From Trueperaceae bacterium (GTDB lineage Bacteria > Deinococcota > Deinococci > Deinococcales > Trueperaceae), in the NCBI GenBank assembly GCA_011390675.1, contig JAABRX010000007.1, positions 1-47,668 on the forward strand: a stretch of DNA of 47,668 nucleotides, written 5' to 3'. Made by a program: the position numbers and the translations under genes. This document shows, piece after piece, positions 25,647-33,663 of the stretch (its first letter is position 1; the number at the start of each line of letters is the position of its first letter). The notes under the pieces were generated by a model. The model was not told where the DNA came from. It was given only the letters and a program-made list of their open reading frames with translations, and searched no databases.

Positions 25647-26776
25647 GCGCGAAGCTCGAGAGCGCTGCCCGAGCCCTTGGGACCACGCCCGAGGCGCTCG
25701 GCTTCGAGGCGGAGCAGCGGCGCGCCGAGTTGGCCGCCAAGCTCGCGCGGGTCGGCGCCTGGCTCGAGGCGCGCGGCGCCGACGCGCTGCACCTGCGGCG
25801 CGCCGAGAACCTCGCGTGGATCACCGGTGGAGGCGATTTCCTGGTGAATCGCCAGGGGGCGCCGATCGCCGAGGCGATCGCGACGGTCGACGGCCTCGTC
25901 GTCGCCACCAACCGCATCGAAGCGGCGCGCCTCGAAGCCGAGGAGGTACCGCCCGGCGCGCAGGTCGAGGTCGTGCCCTGGTTCGAGCCCGAGGCGCGGT
26001 CCGCACGCGTGCGCGAGCTGATCGGCACCCGCCGCGTCCTCGCGGATGCCGACGTGGACCTGGGGGAACTCCGGCACCCGCTGCTGCCGGTCGAGCGCGC
26101 GCGCTTGGCGGCGATCGGCGAGCTCGCGAGCCGGGCGCTCGGCGACGCCGCGAGCGCCTTGGACGCCGGGTTCAGCGAACGCATGGTGGCCGCCCGCCTG
26201 CACGGCGCGATCCACGCCGCTGGCGCGGACCTTCCGGTCGCGCTCGTGGCCGGCGAAGGGCGCCTGGGCCGCGTGCGTCATCCCGTCCCGACCGACGCGC
26301 CGTTCGGCCGCGTCGGCCTGCTCGTGGTGTGCGCGCAGCGCTTCGGATTGGTCGCATCGATCTCGCGCTTGGTCGCCTTCGGATCCGTCCCCGAGCCGGT
26401 GGCGGCGGGGCTCGAACGGGTCCTGCGCACCGAAGCCGCGATGCTGGCCGCCACCCGACCGGGCGTCGCCACCGCGGCGGTGCTCGACGCCGCACGCGAC
26501 GCCTACGCCGCCGAAGGCGTGCCGGACGCGTGGCGCGATCACCATCAAGGGGGCCCGACCGGGTACCTGCCGCGCGATTGGCTCGCGGTGCCGGGCGAGC
26601 AACGAACGCTCCGCGCGGGCATGGCCGTCGCGTGGAACCCGTCGCTCCCGTGGGCGAAGAGCGAGGACACGTTCCTCGTCGAGGAGGACGGTGCGCTGAC
26701 GAACCTGACGTGGGACCCGCGCTGGCCGTTCGAAGACGTCGCCGGCCGGCCCAGGGCCCGAGTGCGGGTGCTTTGA
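25643..26776 (+). CDS. M24 (pita-bread fold) protein lacking the paired metal Asp ligands
   Basis: A 377-residue protein of the creatinase/Xaa-Pro peptidase fold: a creatinase N-domain (about 30-140, with NLAWITGGGDFLVNRQG) and a pita-bread C-domain. Histidine motifs remain (RVRHPVPTDAPF and DHHQGGPTGY) as does a WNPSLPWAKSEDTF segment with a Glu. The region that normally gives the two Asp ligands reads VVCAQRFGLVASISRLVAFG and has neither. It therefore resembles metal-free members such as creatinase more than metallopeptidases. Its job in a sugar operon is unclear: a hydrolase on a C-N bond, or a lyase-like enzyme. Starts with GTG in a GTGA overlap. Confidence 0.75.
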   Translation: MSAKLESAARALGTTPEALGFEAEQRRAELAAKLARVGAWLEARGADALHLRRAENLAWITGGGDFLVNRQGAPIAEAIATVDGLVVATNRIEAARLEAEEVPPGAQVEVVPWFEPEARSARVRELIGTRRVLADADVDLGELRHPLLPVERARLAAIGELASRALGDAASALDAGFSERMVAARLHGAIHAAGADLPVALVAGEGRLGRVRHPVPTDAPFGRVGLLVVCAQRFGLVASISRLVAFGSVPEPVAAGLERVLRTEAAMLAATRPGVATAAVLDAARDAYAAEGVPDAWRDHHQGGPTGYLPRDWLAVPGEQRTLRAGMAVAWNPSLPWAKSEDTFLVEEDGALTNLTWDPRWPFEDVAGRPRARVRVL

Positions 26777-27804
26777 CCGATCCGCTTCGCGTGGGGATGA
26801 TCGGCGCGGGGCGCTGGGCGGAGGCGCACCGCAGCACCTTGCCCCACGCCGGCGCGACGTTGGTCGCGGTGGCCACCGGCAGCGAAGAAGGTGCGGCTCG
26901 GGTCCGAGCGGACTGGGGCGTGCCCGCCACCACCGATCTCGACGCGCTGCTGGCGCTGGACGTCGAGGCGGTGATCGTCGCCACCCCCAACGACCTGCAC
27001 GCCGCGCAGGCACGCCGCGCGCTCGCGGCCGGCAAGCACGTGCTGGTCGAGAAACCGATGGCGCTTTCGGTCGCGGACGCCGACGCGCTCGTCGCCGACG
27101 CGCGCACCAGCGCCCGGGTGGTGGCCGTCGGACACGTCATGCGCGTCTTCCAGCTCTTCGAGCGCGTCAAGGCGCTCCTGGACGCCGGGCGCGTCGGTGA
27201 GCCCCTCCACTTGGGGCTCGAGCTCTGGCGCCGCCCGCACCGCGCGGGCGCCGGCGGCTGGAAGGCCGATCCCGAACGCCTGGGGTCGAGCATCCTCGAA
27301 GAACCCGTGCATTACCTCGACCTCGCGCGCTGGTACCTGGGCGACCCCACCGAGGTCCTCGCCTGGGCCTCGTCGCGGCCCGGGCGCGCCGCGCTGCACG
27401 AGAACCTCGACGTGCGCTTGCGCTTCGGCCCCGCCGAAGACGGTGGCGACCGGTGGGCGCGCGTGACCCGCTCGATCGCCGCCGCCGGCCATCGGATCGA
27501 CCTGACGCTCGTCGGGACCGAGGGTTCGCTGCGCGCCCACTGGGCCGGCGCCATGGACCAAGACCCCGAGCCCGACGTGCGCTTGGTGCTCCACCGCGCC
27601 GGAGGCAGCAACGAGGTGCAGGACGTGCCGAAGGCCACCGGCCACGCCCACGACCTGGTGCGTCAGACCCGGGCCTTCGTGCGCGCGGTCCGTGAAGGGA
27701 CGCCGGTGCCGGCCACCGCCGAGGACGGTCGTGCGGCGGTGGCGCTGTGCCTGGCGGTCGAAGCGTCGCTGGCGAGCGGTGCGCCGGTGACCGTCGCCGG
27801 TTGA
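26773..27804 (+). CDS. Gfo/Idh/MocA-family NAD(P)-dependent oxidoreductase (second copy)
   Basis: A 343-residue member with VGMIGAGRWAEAHRS at the N-terminus, VEKPMALS (about 93-100) with the conserved Lys, and EEPVHYLDLARWYLG, which keeps the HxxD motif that the first copy lost. It is distantly related to the first copy, not a recent duplicate. It probably oxidises or epimerises an intermediate of the same sugar pathway. The TTG start lies in a TTGA overlap with the M24-like gene and continues the operon's rule; later GTG and ATG codons are weaker choices. It is the last gene of the operon, ending 6 bp before the convergent dehydrogenase. Confidence 0.83.
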   Translation: MTDPLRVGMIGAGRWAEAHRSTLPHAGATLVAVATGSEEGAARVRADWGVPATTDLDALLALDVEAVIVATPNDLHAAQARRALAAGKHVLVEKPMALSVADADALVADARTSARVVAVGHVMRVFQLFERVKALLDAGRVGEPLHLGLELWRRPHRAGAGGWKADPERLGSSILEEPVHYLDLARWYLGDPTEVLAWASSRPGRAALHENLDVRLRFGPAEDGGDRWARVTRSIAAAGHRIDLTLVGTEGSLRAHWAGAMDQDPEPDVRLVLHRAGGSNEVQDVPKATGHAHDLVRQTRAFVRAVREGTPVPATAEDGRAAVALCLAVEASLASGAPVTVAG

Positions 27805-27810
27805 CGTGGA

Positions 27811-28761
27811 TCAGCGCAGCGGCGTGCGCATGGGCTCGCCGGCCAGCGCGCGCAGCACCTCCTGAGCCACGTGCCGCGACGCGCGTGCGTTCGACTGCCG
27901 CGTCACCCCTGCCACGTGCGGCGTCAGCAGCAGACGCGGCGCACCTGCGAGGGGGTCGTCGACTCGCGGTGGCTCGTGCGGCCGGACGTCGAGCGCGGCG
28001 CCGCCCAGATGGCCGTCCGCGAGGACGCGCGCCAAGGCGGCTTCGTCGATCAGCCCCCCGCGGGCGGTGTTCACGAGCAGCGCGCCCGGGCGCATCCGCC
28101 GCAGCGCCGCCTCGCCCAGCATTCCCCGCGTGGCGTCGGTGAGCGGGACGTGCAGGCTCACCGCATCGGAGCGCTCGAGGAGCTCGTCGAGGGACACCAG
28201 CTCCAAGCCCAGCTCCTGCACCGCGAACGTCGCCTCGTGCACGAACGGGTCGTGTGCGATGACATGCAGGCCGAACACCCCGGCGCGGCGGGCCACACGC
28301 GCACCGATGTCGCCTACCCCGATCAGCCCGAGGGTGCGCCCCATCGCCTCCTCGCCCATGAACGCGGGTCGGTCCCAACCGCCGCCGCGCACGTGCTCGG
28401 TGGCGTCACCGAAGCGCCGCCACAGGTGCAGCAGCGCGCCCAACACGTACTCCGCCACGCTCGCGGCGTTGCTCCCGGGGGCCCAGGTCACGGCCACCCT
28501 GCGGGCGCGCAAAGCCTCGAGGTCGAGGTTGTCGAGGCCGACGCCGACGCGGCCGACCACGCGCAGGTCCGGGGCGCCGGCGAGCGCCTCGTCGTTCACG
28601 CGGGTCTGGTTGCGGACGACCCACGCCTCGGCCGTCGTGAGCGCCTCGGCCAGGGCCGCTCGAGAGGCGTGCAACTTGGGGTCGTGCACGACCTCGTGCA
28701 CCGCCGCCAACGCCTCGATCGCCTCGCCGTCGATCCATTCGGACACCACCACGCGCGCCAC
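27811..28761 (-). CDS. D-isomer-specific 2-hydroxyacid dehydrogenase
   Basis: A 316-residue NAD-dependent enzyme of the SerA/HPR family without regulatory ACT domain. Rossmann motif GLIGVGDIGARVARRA (about 146-161), the catalytic Arg in LVNTARGGLIDE, Glu in the ALDVRPHEPP stretch and His in LLTPHVAGVT are present. Substrates in the family include 3-phosphoglycerate, glycerate, lactate and sulfolactate. It is convergent with, and abuts, the sugar operon, so a role in handling that pathway's three-carbon product is possible but not shown. GGAGGT 6 nt before a GTG fixes the start. Confidence 0.87.
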   Translation of the reverse strand: MARVVVSEWIDGEAIEALAAVHEVVHDPKLHASRAALAEALTTAEAWVVRNQTRVNDEALAGAPDLRVVGRVGVGLDNLDLEALRARRVAVTWAPGSNAASVAEYVLGALLHLWRRFGDATEHVRGGGWDRPAFMGEEAMGRTLGLIGVGDIGARVARRAGVFGLHVIAHDPFVHEATFAVQELGLELVSLDELLERSDAVSLHVPLTDATRGMLGEAALRRMRPGALLVNTARGGLIDEAALARVLADGHLGGAALDVRPHEPPRVDDPLAGAPRLLLTPHVAGVTRQSNARASRHVAQEVLRALAGEPMRTPLR

Positions 28762-28888
28762 GTCGCACCTCCGTTCGGAGCCTCGATGGTACCCGTCGGT
28801 GGCCGCGCGGGCCCGCGGTCCGAGCGGGTAGTCTGTTGGGCGTTCGCCGGCCGGCGCCCGCCGCCGCCCGGCCCCGGAGGTTCGCGCC

Positions 28889-29335
28889 ATGTACCTTGCC
28901 CTGCTCCACACCCACAACCTCACCCGCTGGATCGTCCTGATCGCCGCGGTCGTCGCCCTCGCGCTCGCGCTGATGGGGCGGTTCGGAAAGCAACCGTTCG
29001 GCAAGCAGCACCGCATCGCCAACCTGGTGTTCGTGTCGAGCATGGACCTGCAGCTGGTGTTCGGGCTGCTGCTCTACTTCGTCAGCCCGCTCATCCAATC
29101 CGGGCTCGCGAACATGAGCGCCGCCATGGGCGACGCCGCGCTGCGCTTCTTCGTCGTGGAGCACGCCTTCTACATGATCGTCGCGCTCGCGCTGGCGCAC
29201 GTCGGCTCGGTGATGGTGCGCAAGGCGAAGGACGACGGCGCCAAGCACACGCGCACGCTGATCTGGTTCGGGTTGTCGCTGGTCGTGGTCTTGGCGGGCA
29301 TCCCGTGGCAGCGCGCGCTGTTCCCGGGGGCCTGA
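28889..29335 (+). CDS. Four-helix membrane protein with conserved histidines, unknown function
   Basis: A 148-residue integral membrane protein with four hydrophobic segments (about 14-30, 46-68, 88-110, 125-142). Histidines in or near the helices (LHTHNLTRW at the start, VEHAFYMIVALALAHVG later) suggest a possible heme or metal role, as in small cytochrome b-like proteins, but no family is recognised with confidence. A CCGGAGG ribosome binding site 8 nt before the ATG fixes the start, and a possible promoter (TAGTCT at about 28830) lies upstream. The gene is followed by a duplicated terminator-like element. Confidence 0.7.
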   Translation: MYLALLHTHNLTRWIVLIAAVVALALALMGRFGKQPFGKQHRIANLVFVSSMDLQLVFGLLLYFVSPLIQSGLANMSAAMGDAALRFFVVEHAFYMIVALALAHVGSVMVRKAKDDGAKHTRTLIWFGLSLVVVLAGIPWQRALFPGA

Positions 29336-29340
29336 AGACC

Positions 29341-29373
29341 GACGGCTGAGCAAAAGGGTGAACCCCGCGTGGG
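29341..29373 (+). repeat. 33-bp direct repeat, copy 1
   Basis: Identical to 29381-29413; begins GACGGCTGAGCAAAAGGGTG and ends CCGCGTGGG. The copies are 40 bp apart with the 7-bp spacer GGTCAAC. Confidence 0.9.
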
Positions 29374-29380
29374 GGTCAAC

Positions 29381-29413
29381 GACGGCTGAGCAAAAGGGTG
29401 AACCCCGCGTGGG
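29381..29413 (+). repeat. 33-bp direct repeat, copy 2
   Basis: Second identical copy; its end forms the left arm of the hairpin at 29400-29426, whereas copy 1 pairs only imperfectly with GGGGTCA. Confidence 0.9.
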
Positions 29414-29426
29414 AGGCGCGGGGTTC
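29400..29426 (+). terminator. Hairpin after the 28889 gene
   Basis: GAACCCCGCG and CGCGGGGTTC form a perfect 10-bp stem around a 7-nt loop. It is followed by GTCGTTCGG, not a clean U-run. It probably ends transcription from 28889 before the exonuclease gene. Confidence 0.65.
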
Positions 29427-29559
29427 GTCGTTCGGAAGAGGGCGGGAGGTCTTGGGAGGAGACCTTCGATCCACATCCGAAGTCTACGCACGGCCTCTTA
29501 CGGGGTTCTTACACGGATGTGACGCTCATCACAGCGACGCAGGAAGGCCCGCCGCGCGG

Positions 29560-29565
29560 TACCCT
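29560..29565 (+). promoter_or_regulatory. Leaderless-type -10 element for the exonuclease gene
   Basis: TACCCT followed by 6 nt and the GTG at 29572. It decides between this GTG and an out-of-frame ATG 4 nt earlier. Confidence 0.55.
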
Positions 29566-29571
29566 CGATGC

Positions 29572-30456
29572 GTGCCCGACGCCATCCGCTACCAAGGCTG
29601 GAGCGACGTCCCCAACGGATTGAAGCCGGAGAACGACCTGCGCTTCGCCGGCCTCGAACCGCGTGGCGAACCGGTGGCTTGGCTCGATCTCGATGGCCGT
29701 GAGGTGGCTCTGTACCGCGAGGCGGACGCCGCGCCCCGGGCGGCCAAGGCGCCGCCCCCCGCGGCCGGCAGCATCGACCCTTCGCGCTCCAACGACCGCC
29801 CCGCCGGCAGCGCCGGCACCCGCGCGGCGCGCGTGCGGCGCGACGTGGTGGCGCTCCCCGGACGCGGTTCGCTGCACCGGGCGGCCGTGCGGACCGACGC
29901 CGATCCGGCGAGCGGGATCGCGGCCGGCCGCGACTGGGTCCGGGCGCTGTTGCTCGACGACTTCGTCGTGCTCGACACCGAGACCACCGGGCTCGGGTAC
30001 GCCGACGAGGTCGTCGAGGTCGGCGTGGTGGGCCCCGACGGCGCCGTACTGTTCGAGTCCCTCGTGCGACCCCGGTCGGGCATCGTGCCCGCCGGCGCCA
30101 GCCGCGTCCACGGCCTGACGATGGACCACTTGCGGGACGCGCCCTCGTTCGGCGACGTGTACGGCGCCCTGCTCGAGGTCGCCGACGGGCGGCGCGTGAT
30201 CGCCTGGAACGCCCCGTTCGACGAGCGGATGGTGCGCCAGTCGGCGACCGCGTGCGGGCGGCGCGAGCGGCTGCGCGGCTTCGAGTGCGCGATGCGCGCC
30301 TACGCGCTGGCGCGCGGCCTCAAGCACGGGCGCGCGAAGCTCGAGCGTGCCGCGATGGAAACCGGCGTGCTGGGCGCCCGACCGCAATCGCACCGCTCGA
30401 CCGACGACGCACGCCTGACGCTCCAGGTGCTCATGCGCTTGGGCGGTGGTCGGTGA
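29572..30456 (+). CDS. DEDDh 3'-5' exonuclease (DnaQ-like)
   Basis: A 294-residue protein whose C-terminal half (about 122-290) is a DnaQ/epsilon-type exonuclease. Exo I is VVLDTETTGLG, Exo II is AWNAPFDERM, and Exo III is HRSTDDARLT, supplying D, E, D, H and D. The N-terminal 115 residues form a separate region with an Ala/Pro-rich linker and no recognised domain. It could proofread or degrade DNA or RNA; without a polymerase III alpha gene nearby it is not assigned as dnaQ. The stop overlaps the GTG of the EamA transporter gene by 4 nt. Confidence 0.85.
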   Translation: MPDAIRYQGWSDVPNGLKPENDLRFAGLEPRGEPVAWLDLDGREVALYREADAAPRAAKAPPPAAGSIDPSRSNDRPAGSAGTRAARVRRDVVALPGRGSLHRAAVRTDADPASGIAAGRDWVRALLLDDFVVLDTETTGLGYADEVVEVGVVGPDGAVLFESLVRPRSGIVPAGASRVHGLTMDHLRDAPSFGDVYGALLEVADGRRVIAWNAPFDERMVRQSATACGRRERLRGFECAMRAYALARGLKHGRAKLERAAMETGVLGARPQSHRSTDDARLTLQVLMRLGGGR

Positions 30457-31334
30457 CGCGGGGCCCGCGGGTCGTCGCGTTCACCGTCCTCGCCCTCCTC
30501 GCCTTCGCGGGCAACTCACTGCTCGCACGCGCCGCCCTCGCCCCGGGGCCGACCGGGGTGCCGACGATCGGGGCGGTCGCGTTCACCGCGCTGCGCCTGG
30601 GGTCCGGAGCCCTCGTGCTCGTACTGCTGGCCGGACCGCAGAACCTGGGGCGAACGGGCACCGGCACCGATCGCCGGCGCGCCGCCACGGCGGTCGTCGC
30701 GCTCGTGGCGTACGCCCTCCCCTTCTCGCTGGCGTACCTGGACCTGGGCGCCGCGACCGGGGCGCTGCTGCTGTTCGGCACGGTTCAGGTGACGATGGGC
30801 GCGGTCGGCTACGCGCGCGGCGAGCGCTTGGACGGGCGCGGACGCTGGGGCTGGACGGTGGCCGCGGCGGGCTTGGCGGTCCTGCTGCTCCCCGGCGCGC
30901 GAGCGCCCAACGCGTGGGCTGCGGCCGCGATGATCGCGGCCGGCGTCGCGTGGGCGGCGTACTCACTCGCGGGTCGTGGGGAACGCGCCGCGCTGGCGTC
31001 GAACGCCCGCAACTTCGCCTGGGCTCTGCCGTTCACCGCGGCGCTCGCGCTGTGGCCCGGCGCCTGGGTGGGCGCCACCGACACCGGCGTCGCCCTGGCG
31101 ATCGCGTCCGGCGCGCTCGCTTCGGGGCTCGGGTACGCCGCGTGGTACGTCGCGCTGCCGTCTCTATCGCGCTCCGCGGCCGCGGTCGTGCAGTTGGCGG
31201 TGCCGGTGGTGGCGGCAGTGGGCGGGATCGCCCTGCTCGGCGAGGCGCTCGACGGACGCCTCGTCGTGGCGGGGGTGCTCGTCTTGGGCGGCATCGCAGC
31301 CGTCGTTGCCCCGCGCCGTCCCGCTACTTCGTGA
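30453..31334 (+). CDS. EamA/DMT-superfamily transporter
   Basis: A 293-residue ten-helix membrane protein with the internal duplication of the drug/metabolite transporter superfamily. Helix signatures include LLAFAGNSLLARAAL, AYALPFSLAYLDLGAATGAL and the second-half counterpart GLGYAAWYVALPSLSRSAAA with VGGIALLGEALDGR. Members export amino acids, nucleosides or other metabolites. The substrate is unknown. Starts at GTG in a GTGA overlap with the exonuclease gene; ends overlapping the convergent menC-like gene by 11 nt. Confidence 0.87.
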   Translation: MTRGPRVVAFTVLALLAFAGNSLLARAALAPGPTGVPTIGAVAFTALRLGSGALVLVLLAGPQNLGRTGTGTDRRRAATAVVALVAYALPFSLAYLDLGAATGALLLFGTVQVTMGAVGYARGERLDGRGRWGWTVAAAGLAVLLLPGARAPNAWAAAAMIAAGVAWAAYSLAGRGERAALASNARNFAWALPFTAALALWPGAWVGATDTGVALAIASGALASGLGYAAWYVALPSLSRSAAAVVQLAVPVVAAVGGIALLGEALDGRLVVAGVLVLGGIAAVVAPRRPATS

Positions 31335-32430
31335 GCGTCGCGACCTGACGCGTGAGCCGCTCCACCAGGTCGCGCTTGAGGGTCACCCCGCTGCCCGGGC
31401 CCTGCGGCACCTGCTGGACGCCATCCACGGCGTCCAGCAGCGGCTCGACGATGTCCTCGTCCCAGTAGCGGCTGGCGCTGGACGTGTCGCCCGGCAGCAC
31501 GAAGCCCTCGAGGCTCGAGAGGTGCAGGTTGTGCGCCCGACCGACGCCCGACTCGAGCATCCCCCCGCACCACACCGGCGCGCCGAACGCCACGGCGACG
31601 TCGTGCAGCCGCTTCGCCTGGGTGTACCCACGCACCCGCCCGACCTTGACGTTGAGGATGCGGCCGGCGCCGATCTGCAGCCCCTTGCGGGCGTCCTCGG
31701 CGGAGTGGATCGACTCGTCGAGGCAGATGGCGGTGCGCAGCTGCCGCTGGAGCTCGGCGTGGTCGACCAGGTCGTCGTAGGCGAGCGGCTGCTCGACGTA
31801 GGCGAGGTCGAAATCGTCGAGGCGCCGCAGCGTCGCCGCGTCCACGAGGCGGTAGGCGCTGTTGGCGTCGACCGTGAGGTCGACGTCGGGCAGCGCCTCG
31901 CGCACCGCGCGGACCGGCGCGACGTCCCACCCCGGCTTGATCTTGAGCTTCACGCGCTTGTACCCCTCGGCCACGTGCTGGCGAGCGAGCTCGGCGGTCG
32001 CCTCCGCGGTCGCCTGGATGCCCAGCGAGACCCCCACCGGCACCGCCGTGCGCACGCCACCCAACAGCTTCCAGAGCGGCAGGTCGAGCGAGCGCGCCCA
32101 CAGGTCCCAGAAGGCCATCTCGACCGCGGCGACCGCCATGTTGTGGCCCCGCACGAAGCGCAGCGCGTGCAAGAGCTGCGCCGGCGTGTCGAAGTCCTCG
32201 CCGAGCACCCGCGGCGCGACGTGGTCGGACAGGACGCTCCAGGCCGTCTCGTTGGTCTCGTACGAGTAGCCCGGGAACTCGCCGGCCACGCATTCGGCCA
32301 CGCCCTCGCCACCCTCGCCGCGGACGGTGACGAGCAGCACGCGCCGGTCCTGCTCGACGCCGAAGCTGGTCTCGAAGCGGAAGCGGAGGCGGAGGTCGAT
32401 CTCGCGGAGCTCGATCTGGTCGATGCGCAT
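31324..32430 (-). CDS. menC: o-Succinylbenzoate synthase / N-acylamino acid racemase (enolase superfamily)
   Basis: A 368-residue enolase-superfamily enzyme of the MLE subgroup. The catalytic lysine pair lies in RVKLKIKPGWD (about residue 160-167), metal ligands in VDANSAYR (Asp, about 190), YVEQPLAY (Glu, about 215) and CLDESIHSA (Asp, about 240), and the second lysine in NVKVGRVRGY (about 265). Closest in type are the promiscuous OSBS/N-acylamino acid racemases known from Deinococcus and Bacillus-like bacteria. OSBS makes a menaquinone precursor; the racemase role is also possible. No other men genes are in the window, so the physiological reaction stays open. An in-frame ATG 18 nt upstream is an alternative start. 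Confidence 0.83.
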   Translation of the reverse strand: MRIDQIELREIDLRLRFRFETSFGVEQDRRVLLVTVRGEGGEGVAECVAGEFPGYSYETNETAWSVLSDHVAPRVLGEDFDTPAQLLHALRFVRGHNMAVAAVEMAFWDLWARSLDLPLWKLLGGVRTAVPVGVSLGIQATAEATAELARQHVAEGYKRVKLKIKPGWDVAPVRAVREALPDVDLTVDANSAYRLVDAATLRRLDDFDLAYVEQPLAYDDLVDHAELQRQLRTAICLDESIHSAEDARKGLQIGAGRILNVKVGRVRGYTQAKRLHDVAVAFGAPVWCGGMLESGVGRAHNLHLSSLEGFVLPGDTSSASRYWDEDIVEPLLDAVDGVQQVPQGPGSGVTLKRDLVERLTRQVATLTK

Positions 32431-32510
32431 GGAGGCATCATGGACCATCGCGGCCGCCTCCCCGGCCCGGCCGAGGCGGTCCGACGGGCACACGCCCCGC
32501 CGGCCGCAGG

Positions 32511-32516
32511 TACGGT
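32511..32516 (+). promoter_or_regulatory. Leaderless-type -10 element for the Pol IV gene
   Basis: TACGGT followed by 7 nt (GGAGGCG) and the ATG. The GGAGG in the spacer might also act as a ribosome binding site if transcription starts slightly upstream. Confidence 0.45.
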
Positions 32517-32523
32517 GGAGGCG

Positions 32524-33630
32524 ATGCGCTCGGTCGTGCACGTCGATATGGACGCCTTCTACGCCTCGGTCGAGCAGCGCGACCGCCCCGAGCTGCGCGG
32601 GCTCCCGCTGGCGGTGGGCGGCGGCGGTGAGCGTGGGGTGGTGATGACCGCGAGCTACGAAGCGCGCGCCTTCGGCGTCGGCTCGGCGATGCCGACCGTG
32701 ATCGCGCGCCGCCGCTGCCCGGAGTTGGTCGTGGTGCCGCCGCGCTTCGAGGCGTACCAGGCGGCCTCGCGGGCCGTGCGCGCGATCTTCGAGCGGGTGA
32801 CCGACCTGGTCGAACCGCTCGCGCTCGACGAGGCCTACCTCGACGTCACCCACGCGATCGGCGGACCGCGCGAGGGAACGCCGGCGCCGGCGGCGCCGCT
32901 CGACGTCGACGCTGCCACCGCCCTGGCGCTCGAGGTGCTCGCCACGATCGCCGACGAGGTCGGTTTGTCCGCCTCCGCCGGCGTGGCGTCCGGCAAGTTC
33001 CTCGCCAAGGTGGCGTCCGGAACCCGCAAGCCGGCGGGCCTCACGGTGGTGCGGCCCGAAGAGGCGCAGGCGTTCACGGACGCGCTGCCCATCGAGCGCT
33101 TCTTCGGGGTCGGCCCCAAGACCGCGGAACGCCTCCGGGCCCTCGGCATCGAGCGTGGCGCCGACCTCCGCGCGCGCGACGAGGCCGAGTTGCTCGAGCG
33201 CTTCGGCAAGCTCGGCGGCTTCCTGGCGCGCATCGCGCGCGCCGACGACCCGCGCCCCGTGGTCCCCGACCGGCGCCGCAAGTCGATCGGCGCGGAGCGC
33301 ACCTTCGGGCGCGACCTGCGCACCGTCTCGGAACTGGCGCCGGAGCTCGCGAAGGCGTGCGCGGCGGTGGGCGCGCGGCTCGAGCGCGGCGAGCTCGCCG
33401 CGCGCACGGTGACGGTCAAGGTCAAGTACGCGGATTTCCGGATCGTCACCCGCTCGACCACGCCGCCCAACCCGGTCGCCGACGCGCTCGAACTGTGGCC
33501 GGTGGCCGAGCGCCTCGCCTTCGAGGTCGCGCGCCCGCCGGGGGCGGTGCGCCTGATCGGCGTGGCCGCGTCGGGGCTGATCCCGCGGGCGGCGCGGGTG
33601 GTGCAGGGGCCGTTGTTCGTTGGCGGTTGA
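32524..33630 (+). CDS. dinB: DNA polymerase IV (Y family)
   Basis: A 368-residue translesion polymerase. Palm metal ligands are in HVDMDAFYASVEQRD (Asp8) and ALDEAYLDVT (Asp/Glu near 101-103); fingers and palm residues ASYEARAFGV are present. The helix-hairpin-helix thumb shows FGVGPKTAERLRALGI and the little finger (about 245-345) contains SIGAERTFGRDL. The short C-terminus LIPRAARVVQGPLFVGG contains a QxPLF-like beta-clamp motif (QGPLF). The family copies past damaged bases without proofreading. Monocistronic, followed by a bidirectional hairpin. Confidence 0.93.
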   Translation: MRSVVHVDMDAFYASVEQRDRPELRGLPLAVGGGGERGVVMTASYEARAFGVGSAMPTVIARRRCPELVVVPPRFEAYQAASRAVRAIFERVTDLVEPLALDEAYLDVTHAIGGPREGTPAPAAPLDVDAATALALEVLATIADEVGLSASAGVASGKFLAKVASGTRKPAGLTVVRPEEAQAFTDALPIERFFGVGPKTAERLRALGIERGADLRARDEAELLERFGKLGGFLARIARADDPRPVVPDRRRKSIGAERTFGRDLRTVSELAPELAKACAAVGARLERGELAARTVTVKVKYADFRIVTRSTTPPNPVADALELWPVAERLAFEVARPPGAVRLIGVAASGLIPRAARVVQGPLFVGG

Positions 33631-33634
33631 GCGA

Positions 33635-33661
33635 CGCTCGGTCCGCCGGAGCAACCGAGCG
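33635..33661. terminator. Bidirectional hairpin between dinB and the zincin gene
   Basis: CGCTCGGT and ACCGAGCG form a perfect 8-bp stem with an 11-nt loop between the convergent stop codons. No U-run. Confidence 0.5.
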
Positions 33662-33663
33662 CC

